A DNA stretch of 64,000 nucleotides from Thermoanaerobaculia bacterium. GTDB lineage: Bacteria; Acidobacteriota; Thermoanaerobaculia; Gp7-AA8. A model generated the notes under the pieces. The model worked only from the letters and a program-made list of their open reading frames with translations, did no database searches and was not told where the DNA came from. The stretch lies in the NCBI GenBank assembly GCA_017883205.1, contig JADGNZ010000026.1:1-64000 (forward strand), written 5' to 3'. Of this stretch, positions 58,265 to 64,000 are shown one piece after another; the first letter of the stretch is position 1; each line of letters starts with the position of its first letter. A program made the position numbers and the translations under genes.

Positions 58265-59431
58265 TTAGACGGTCACTGTTTCGGCGACACCTGCGGCCCG
58301 GCGCAGCGTCTCCGCCTTGTCCGTCGCTTCCCAGGTGAACTCGGGCTCCGTGCGGCCGAAGTGACCGTATGCCGCGGTCTTCTTGAAGATGGGACGGCGC
58401 AGCTTGAGCGATTCGTTGATTCCCCTCGGAGTCATCAGGAAGTTCTCGCGGACGAGCTCGATGATTCGCTCCTGCGAGATCTTCTCCGTACCGAACGTGT
58501 CGACGTAAATCGACACCGGGTCGGCCACGCCGATGGCGTATGCGAGCTGCACCTCCACCTCGTCCGCCAGGCCCGACGCGACGATGTTCTTGGCGATGTA
58601 GCGCGCCATGTAGCAAGCCGAACGGTCGACCTTCGTGGGATCTTTGCCCGAGAACGCGCCGCCGCCGTGGCGTCCGCGGCCACCGTACGTGTCGACGATG
58701 ATCTTGCGGCCGGTAAGTCCGGTGTCGCCCTGCGGTCCGCCGGTCACGAAACGGCCGGTAGGGTTGATGTGAAACTTCGTCCGTTCGTCGAGAAGCTCGG
58801 GAGGAACCACGGGCCGGATGATCTTCTCGATGATGGCCTCGCTCAGATCGCCATGACCGATGCTCGGCGAATGCTGCGTGGAGACGACGATGGCCGCGGC
58901 GCGAATCGGCCGCTTTCCTTCGTACTCGATCGTGACCTGCGACTTGCCGTCGGGGCGGAGGAAGTCGAGCTCGCCCGCTTTCCGCACCTCGGACAGCCTG
59001 CGCGCCAGCTTGTGCGCAATCATGATCGGCAGCGGCATCAACTCCGGCGTCTCGCGGCAAGCGAAGCCGAACATCAGCCCCTGGTCTCCCGCACCGCCCG
59101 TGTCAACGCCCTGGGCGATGTCCGGTGACTGCGGATCGATCGAGGAGATGACCGCGCAGGTCTCACTATCGAAGCCGTACTTGGCCCGCGTGTAGCCGAT
59201 CTCTTTGATGGTGTTGCGCACGATCGACGGGAAATCGACGTACGTCTTCGTGGTGATCTCGCCGGAAATCATGGCCAGACCGGTCGTGACGAGCGTCTCG
59301 CAGGCGACACGTCCGAGCGGATCTTCCGCGAGAACGGCGTCGAGAATCGCGTCCGAGATCTGGTCCGCAATCTTGTCGGGATGGCCCTCGGTGACAGACT
59401 CCGAGGTGAACAGGGTTCTATGGATTGACAT
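58265..59431 (-). CDS. metK: S-adenosylmethionine synthase
   Basis: A 388-residue MetK forming SAM from Met and [23 protein letters not shown] (ATP), [12 protein letters not shown] and [20 protein letters not shown] motifs are intact, and the length is normal. A TTAGGAG Shine-Dalgarno precedes the ATG. I see no SAM riboswitch in the short 88-bp gap to the divergent kinase gene. The gene ends at the bidirectional terminator. Confidence 0.97.
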   Translation of the reverse strand: MSIHRTLFTSESVTEGHPDKIADQISDAILDAVLAEDPLGRVACETLVTTGLAMISGEITTKTYVDFPSIVRNTIKEIGYTRAKYGFDSETCAVISSIDPQSPDIAQGVDTGGAGDQGLMFGFACRETPELMPLPIMIAHKLARRLSEVRKAGELDFLRPDGKSQVTIEYEGKRPIRAAAIVVSTQHSPSIGHGDLSEAIIEKIIRPVVPPELLDERTKFHINPTGRFVTGGPQGDTGLTGRKIIVDTYGGRGRHGGGAFSGKDPTKVDRSACYMARYIAKNIVASGLADEVEVQLAYAIGVADPVSIYVDTFGTEKISQERIIELVRENFLMTPRGINESLKLRRPIFKKTAAYGHFGRTEPEFTWEATDKAETLRRAAGVAETVTV

Positions 59432-59518
59432 CGTGAAAAGCTCCTAATTGGATTCAGGCAATCCTAACATGGCGGCCAGATCAGAGTCAGGCGCGCAGAA
59501 TGCAAACTCATCGGCAGA

Positions 59519-61216
59519 ATGCTGAAGCCACGGAACATCGCCGCCTACCGCGATCTGCTCGTCCTCTTTACAAAATACGGCCGCAAAGACTTCCACCTCT
59601 CGTTCGATACCGACGAGATTCTGGTCAGCGACGACCCCGCCGCGGAGATCGAGCCGGACGTCGCCCGCCGCGCCGAGGCCTTCGCCAGCGCACTCAAGGG
59701 GATGGGGCCGACGTACGTCAAGTTCGGCCAAGTCCTCTCGACACGGCCCGACATCGTCCCACCCGAGTACATCGTCGCCCTCGAATCGCTGCAGGATGAT
59801 TGCGAGCCGTTCTCGTTCGCCGACGTCGAGCGAATCGTCGAAGAGGATCTGAAGGTCCGCATCTCCAAAGCCTTCGAGTCGTTCGAGTCCACTCCCCTCG
59901 CCGCCGCCTCCCTCGGCCAGGTTCATCGCGCCGTCCTGCGCGACGGTCGCGAAGTCGTCGTCAAAGTGCAGCGTCCCAACGTCCGCGAGCAGGTCAAACA
60001 CGATCTCGAGGTCTTCACCGAGATCGCGACGACAATCGAGCAGCACAGCGACATCGGCCGGAAGATGAACCTCATCGGCTCGATCGAACAAGCGCGCATC
60101 TCGCTGATGAATGAGCTGAACTACGAGCAGGAGGCGCGCAACACGGAGATCCTGCGCAAGAACCTGGCGGAGTTCCCGCAGATCTACATCCCCACCGTCA
60201 TTCACGACATGACCAGCTCACGCGTGCTGACGAGCGAGCACATACGCGGCCGCAAGGTCTCCAAGCTGACGCCGCTGCAGGTCATCGACCACGACTACGC
60301 TGACCTCGCCTCGGCGCTGACGCGGGCCTATCTCAAACAGATCTGCGTCGACGGCATCTGGCACTCCGATCCGCATCCCGGCAATGTCTTCGTGCGCGAT
60401 CTCGATGACAACCAGGCCGAGGTCGTCCTGCTCGACTTCGGGATGGTGAGCCGCGTCAGCCGCGAGTTTCAGGACGAGATCATCAAACTGCTCCTGGCCA
60501 TTTCGTCGAATCGCGGCGCTGAGGCGGCCGATGCATGCGTGCGCGTGTCAGAAGTGCAGGAGCACTTCGACGCCATGCGTTTCGTGCGCGAGATCTCGGC
60601 GCTGGTGTCAACGTTCCACGACGTCGACGTGCGGCAGATCAACATCGGACGCCTGATCTTCCACGTCATCGGCGTCGCCAACAGCAACGAGCTGAAGGTG
60701 CCGGCGGAGCTGGCCATGCTGGCCAAAACGCTGCTGCATCTCGACGGCGTCACGCGGCGGCTCGATCCGGACTACGACCCGCACACGGTGATCCGCGATT
60801 ACGCCGAGCGGCTGATGGTGCAGAAGCTCGCCCAGAAGTTCGCACCGCGCAACTTCTACCCTGCCCTGCTCGATCTCAACCAATTGATGCTCGACCTGCC
60901 GCACCGTGCACGGGAGATCATCGACCTCACCGCCGCCGGCCGGCTGGGGTTCCACCTGAATCTCACGCAGGCCGAACAGTTCCTCGCCGGCATCCACAAG
61001 ATCGCCAACCGCATCACGGTCGGCGTAATCATCGCCGCGCTGCTGATCGCCTCGTCGATGATGATGCGCGTCCCAACGCACGCGCAGCTCTTCGGCTACC
61101 CGGCCATTGCGGTGACCGGCTACCTACTCGCCGCTGTCGCTGGCGTATACCTCATCGTCTCGACTCTGATCCGCGACCGGAAGGATGAGGAGAAGGCGAA
61201 GATTCAGAGGCGCTGA
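59519..61216 (+). CDS. ABC1/UbiB-family atypical kinase
   Basis: A 565-residue ABC1 kinase. MGPTYVKFGQVLSTRPD is the family KxGQ motif, AAASLGQVHRAVL the Ala-rich loop, VKVQRPNV the lysine strand, SDPHPGNVF and LLDFGM the catalytic and metal loops, and two C-terminal membrane helices (IIAALLIASSMMM and YLLAAVAGVYLIV). UbiB proteins support quinone synthesis at the inner membrane. It is divergent from metK. Confidence 0.92.
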   Translation: MLKPRNIAAYRDLLVLFTKYGRKDFHLSFDTDEILVSDDPAAEIEPDVARRAEAFASALKGMGPTYVKFGQVLSTRPDIVPPEYIVALESLQDDCEPFSFADVERIVEEDLKVRISKAFESFESTPLAAASLGQVHRAVLRDGREVVVKVQRPNVREQVKHDLEVFTEIATTIEQHSDIGRKMNLIGSIEQARISLMNELNYEQEARNTEILRKNLAEFPQIYIPTVIHDMTSSRVLTSEHIRGRKVSKLTPLQVIDHDYADLASALTRAYLKQICVDGIWHSDPHPGNVFVRDLDDNQAEVVLLDFGMVSRVSREFQDEIIKLLLAISSNRGAEAADACVRVSEVQEHFDAMRFVREISALVSTFHDVDVRQINIGRLIFHVIGVANSNELKVPAELAMLAKTLLHLDGVTRRLDPDYDPHTVIRDYAERLMVQKLAQKFAPRNFYPALLDLNQLMLDLPHRAREIIDLTAAGRLGFHLNLTQAEQFLAGIHKIANRITVGVIIAALLIASSMMMRVPTHAQLFGYPAIAVTGYLLAAVAGVYLIVSTLIRDRKDEEKAKIQRR

Positions 61217-61237
61217 AGCGTGCGCCTGGCGGCGCAC

Positions 61238-61394
61238 GCGTTGTCGGTTGTCGGTTAGTTGCGCTTCGCGCGTTGTCCGTGCGGGTTCGAGACCGCGCGA
61301 TGCTCGACGTGCAATCTCCGGGAATTGGTTCGACAACGCGCGAAGCGCAACCATCCGACAGCCGACAACGCGCGCAGCGCAGCCATCCGAGGGT
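61238..61394. repeat. family I repeat (TTGCGCTTCGCGCGTTGTC)
   Basis: TTGTCGGTTGTCGGTTAG and TTGCGCTTCGCGCGTTGTC units, with the complementary GACAACGCGCGAAGCGCAAC near 61333 and a second, diverged GACAACGCGCGCAGCGCAGC near 61364. The arms are again tandem repeats. Confidence 0.75.
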
Positions 61395-61406
61395 ACAATC
61401 CATCTC

Positions 61407-61595
61407 ATGGACACAGCCAAGGATCAGGTCCAGAAGCTGCTCGAGACTCTTCCGGATGATTCTTCGCTGGAAGACATCCAGTACCACATCTACGTTCGCC
61501 AGAAGATCGAACAAGGGCTGGCAGACGTCGATGCTGGTCGCACCGTGCCACAAGCCGAATTGGAGAGGCGGCTGGCGAAGTGGCGCACGAAGTAG
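61407..61595 (+). CDS. antitoxin of a ParE-type module
   Basis: A 62-residue helical protein: MDTAKDQVQKLLETLPDDSS, then LEDIQYHIYVRQKIEQGLAD. It has the shape of small antitoxins that precede ParE/RelE toxins. A TACAAT -10 box at 61394-61399 lies 8 bp before the ATG, so the mRNA may be leaderless. The toxin gene overlaps its 3' end by 16 bp. Confidence 0.75.
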   Translation: MDTAKDQVQKLLETLPDDSSLEDIQYHIYVRQKIEQGLADVDAGRTVPQAELERRLAKWRTK

Positions 61596-61888
61596 AGTGG
61601 GCTGAATCGGCGACCGTTGCGCTGATTGAGCAACTCGACTTCATCAACCGCGACTCGCCAAGTTACGCGGCTTCCCTCAGTCTCAAAGCAGAAAAGGCCG
61701 CGGCTTCGCTTGATCATTTTCCGTATCGAGGCCGCGCCGTTCCCGAATACGACGATCCGACGATCCGGGAGATCCAGGTTGGCAGCTACCGCCTGATTTA
61801 CCAGGTTACAGAAGCGAAGGTTTGGATCATCGGCTTCGTACACGTGGCCCGCGACCTGGCGAGATTGCTTGAACAATCGGATGAGTGA
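61580..61888 (+). CDS. ParE/RelE-superfamily toxin
   Basis: A 102-residue toxin starting at GTG. EVEWAESATVALIEQLDFIN, the FPYRGRAVPEYDDP centre and IREIQVGSYRLIYQV with a VWIIGFVHVARDL end are the typical ParE sequence. ParE-like members poison gyrase, RelE-like members cleave mRNA; which applies here is not visible. Confidence 0.85.
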   Translation: MAHEVEWAESATVALIEQLDFINRDSPSYAASLSLKAEKAAASLDHFPYRGRAVPEYDDPTIREIQVGSYRLIYQVTEAKVWIIGFVHVARDLARLLEQSDE

Positions 61889-61925
61889 ACGCCAAGAGAC
61901 TTAGCGGGTGTAGGCGCGGCGTCCT

Positions 61926-62441
61926 TCAAAATCCTTCGAGCAGATTCGTCACCAGCGATTCCGCAAAGCGCACCGCGATCTCGTTGATGGCGCGGGTCTC
62001 CTGATCGAAAGCATCGGTCGAATCGGTGTTGACCTGGTAGTTCTCGGCGAAGCGGTACTGGTCGTTCTTCCAGAGCACTTTGTCGTCGGCCTTGTGATCG
62101 AGCAGCTCGATCTTGGCGGTGATGGAGATTTGATACTGGGTCGCCCGACCCTGGGCGTTGAAGGCGACGGGGAAGATGCCGAAGGAGTCGATCGATCCGC
62201 GCAGGATCACGTCGGCCTCGGGCGGTGTGTTGACGAGCTTCAGCCGCCCGCGCGAGACGAACTCGGCGGCGACCGACTGCGTGACGCGCTGCTCGAGCTC
62301 GACGCGCGTGGTCTTGTTCACGAAGGCCGGCACGTGGATCGTGTGCACGCTCGGCCCGAGGAGGTTGTTGGCATTGCCGACCAGCGCGTAGCCGCACGAT
62401 GTGGCCAGAACCGGCAGGAGCAGAAGTGCGAGGCGTCTCAT
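61926..62441 (-). CDS. lptE: LptE-family LPS-assembly lipoprotein
   Basis: A 171-residue lipoprotein. The signal ends in LATSC with the family CGYALVG motif at residue 16. PAFVNKTTRVELEQRVTQSV and the beta region VLWKNDQYRFAENYQV follow. LptE plugs LptD in the outer membrane during LPS export, so it indicates a diderm with LPS. It follows leuS in the same direction, the order seen in Proteobacteria as well. Confidence 0.85.
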   Translation of the reverse strand: MRRLALLLLPVLATSCGYALVGNANNLLGPSVHTIHVPAFVNKTTRVELEQRVTQSVAAEFVSRGRLKLVNTPPEADVILRGSIDSFGIFPVAFNAQGRATQYQISITAKIELLDHKADDKVLWKNDQYRFAENYQVNTDSTDAFDQETRAINEIAVRFAESLVTNLLEGF

Positions 62442-62457
62442 TCCGGGAAAGGTAACA

Positions 62458-62572
62458 CGTCACTTTCAAAATGGGGTCAGGTCTGATTTTGAAAGTGACG
62501 AACGAGGGTCCGTCTCGCGGCGCGCATTTTTGTCACTTTCAAAATCAGACCTGACCCCATTTTGAAAGTGCG
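62458..62572. repeat. family J palindrome (AATGGGGTCAGGTCTGA)
   Basis: CACTTTCAAAATGGGGTCAG then GTCTGATTTTGAAAGTGAC on the left; exact complement on the right, with a 45-bp loop. It is near-identical to a repeat widespread in other bacterial genomes. Confidence 0.9.
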
Positions 62573-62576
62573 ACGC

Positions 62577-64000
62577 CTAACCCTTGATCACGATATTCAC
62601 CAGTTTCCCGGGAACGTACACCTCTTTCACGACCTCTTTGCCGGCCAGCCACTGCTGGACCTTCCGGTTGGCGCGGATGGCGGCCAGGACGACTTCCTTC
62701 TCCGGCGGATTCGGCACTTCGACCTGCCCGCGCAGCTTGCCGTTGACCTGCACGACGATCGTCACGACATCCTCCACCATCAGCGCCGGATCGGCTTTCG
62801 GCCAATCCGAGGTGAGGATGAAGCCTTCGTTGCCAAACAGCATCCAGAGCTCTTCGGTGATGTGCGGCGCGAACGGATGGAGGAGCTTGAGCAGAGTCGT
62901 GTACGACTGGCGTAGCGTCGCCGCATCGGCATCGCCTGACGTGATCGCGTCGCCGATGGCGTTCGAAAGCTCCATCAGGCCGGAGATCGCGGTGTTGAAC
63001 TCGAAACGGTCGAAGCGGCGCGTGATGGTGTCGATCGTCTGATGCGTTTTGCGGATGAGAGCCTGCCCGCTTCCGCCTTCTGCATTCTGAGTGGCGCCGA
63101 GGATCTGCTCGCCCATGTGCCAGACGCGCCCCAGGAAACGATGCGCGCCGACGACGCCATCGTCCGACCACGCCGCTTCCTTCTCCGGCGGCGCGATGAA
63201 CAACGTGTAGACGCGCTCCGTGTCCGCGCCATATTTTTCGATCAGCTCGTCGGGCGGTACGACGTTGAAGTGCGACTTCGACATCTTGCTGATCTCGGCG
63301 ATCAGCGCGCGGCCCGTCGCTTTCTGAACCGCGTTTCCGTCGATCCACTCGACGTCGGCGATGGCAACCCACGTCCCGTGCTCGGCGTCGCGGTAGCCCT
63401 CCTTCGTGATCATTCCCTGATTGAAGAGGCGCGTGAACGGCTCTTCGTACGCCAGCAACCCCATGTCGTGCAGCGTGCGGCAGATGAAGCGTGCGTAGAG
63501 CAGGTGGAGGATGGCGTGTTCGATGCCGCCGATGTACTGATCGACCGGCAGCCAGCGGTTTGCCAGCGGCGTGTCGACGATCTTCGTGTCGTCGTGGGCG
63601 GAGATGAAGCGCGCGTAGTACCAGGAGGAGTCGACGAACGTGTCCATCGTGTCGGTCTCGCGTTTCGCCGCGCCGCCGCACTTCGGGCAGGTCGTGTTGA
63701 CGAAGCGCTCGTCCTTCGCAAGCGGATTCCCTTCGCGCCCCGTGAACGGCACGTCCAGCGGCAGTTCGACCGGCAACTGCTCCTCCGGGACCGGAACGAT
63801 GCCGTCTCGTTCGCAGTAGATCATCGGGATCGGCGTTCCCCAGTAACGCTGTCGTGAGATGAGCCAGTCGCGCAGCCGATAGCGAACCATCTTCTTGCCA
63901 ATGCCGCGGCGCTCGATCTCGTCGATGATCGTGGCGATGGCCTTCGGAGTAGGCAGTCCGTCGATGAGGCCGGAGTTGACGGCCATCGCCGAATCATCTT
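62577..64000 (-). CDS. leuS: leucyl-tRNA synthetase (partial)
   Basis: The C-terminal part of LeuRS; the gene runs beyond the window end, so the N-terminus is missing. The catalytic KMSKS loop is visible in [12 protein letters not shown], the zinc knuckle [10 protein letters not shown], and the anticodon-binding domain runs to [10 protein letters not shown] at the stop. About 475 residues lie in the window. The editing domain lies outside the window. Confidence 0.97.
   Translation of the reverse strand, partial: DDSAMAVNSGLIDGLPTPKAIATIIDEIERRGIGKKMVRYRLRDWLISRQRYWGTPIPMIYCERDGIVPVPEEQLPVELPLDVPFTGREGNPLAKDERFVNTTCPKCGGAAKRETDTMDTFVDSSWYYARFISAHDDTKIVDTPLANRWLPVDQYIGGIEHAILHLLYARFICRTLHDMGLLAYEEPFTRLFNQGMITKEGYRDAEHGTWVAIADVEWIDGNAVQKATGRALIAEISKMSKSHFNVVPPDELIEKYGADTERVYTLFIAPPEKEAAWSDDGVVGAHRFLGRVWHMGEQILGATQNAEGGSGQALIRKTHQTIDTITRRFDRFEFNTAISGLMELSNAIGDAITSGDADAATLRQSYTTLLKLLHPFAPHITEELWMLFGNEGFILTSDWPKADPALMVEDVVTIVVQVNGKLRGQVEVPNPPEKEVVLAAIRANRKVQQWLAGKEVVKEVYVPGKLVNIVIKG

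Noticed and set aside
58265-59518. SAM riboswitch upstream of metK
   Set aside because: The gap to the divergent kinase gene is too short (88 bp) and shows no matching stem pattern. The structured RNA at 58115 is on the opposite strand and downstream.

Overview
The window is GC-rich bacterial chromosome. The organism is most probably a member of the Acidobacteriota or a close relative. This is inferred from the mix of genes: an imuA-imuB-dnaE2 mutasome, a zapA / 6S RNA / rny / ymdB locus, a very large DUF11 and C25-peptidase protein, LIG-POL LigD, Uma2 and toxin-antitoxin remnants, a radical-SAM RiPP cluster, and very many intergenic palindromes. No rRNA or other taxonomic marker is present, so the phylum is inference. 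The window ends inside leuS.

Layout. 0.1-5.6 kb: MazG-like, TonB-C and cyclic-nucleotide-domain genes and a small AraC regulator, then the minus-strand run zapA, 6S RNA candidate, rny, ymdB, glycosyltransferase-like gene. 5.7-11.7 kb: plus-strand imuA-imuB-dnaE2 mutagenesis operon, with palindromic repeats sitting inside its reading frames. 11.7-19.5 kb: a broken glycosyltransferase and a 2466-residue secreted C25 (gingipain-type) protein. 19.8-22.8 kb: a minus-strand RiPP cluster of PqqD, radical SAM/SPASM enzyme, a 56-residue Cys-bearing precursor, HPr-kinase-like protein and S26-type peptidase. 23-32.9 kb: AI-2E-type permease, exported proteins, a glutaredoxin/PCD fusion, SDR, a VapBC-type module, a nucleotidyltransferase, then an operon of TlpA lipoprotein, BNR protein and an AhpD/CMD protein with an in-frame UGA and a SECIS-like hairpin (probable selenoprotein), and rplY. 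33-35.3 kb: a 21-bp tandem array and prs. 35.5-42 kb: two radical SAM/SPASM proteins, tRNA-Arg(CCG), a glycosyltransferase and gene remnants ending at a partial tRNA copy, then an M28 peptidase. 42-51.6 kb: VWA protein, M1 aminopeptidase, a second 21-bp array, glycogen debranching enzyme and diguanylate cyclase. 51.6-64 kb: DUF4442 and SDR pair, AlkZ-like protein, LigD, TonB, a putative small RNA, metK, an ABC1/UbiB kinase, a ParE-type module, lptE and leuS.

Three points stand out. First, the complete RiPP cluster has a precursor gene too short for routine ORF calling. Second, a CxxU AhpD-like selenoprotein would normally be annotated as two broken genes. Third, at least ten sequence-unrelated families of long palindromes share one architecture: arms made of short tandem repeats. 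Several of them supply in-frame linkers, start codons, stop codons or C-termini to real genes. Two unrelated 21-bp tandem arrays add to this repeat landscape.
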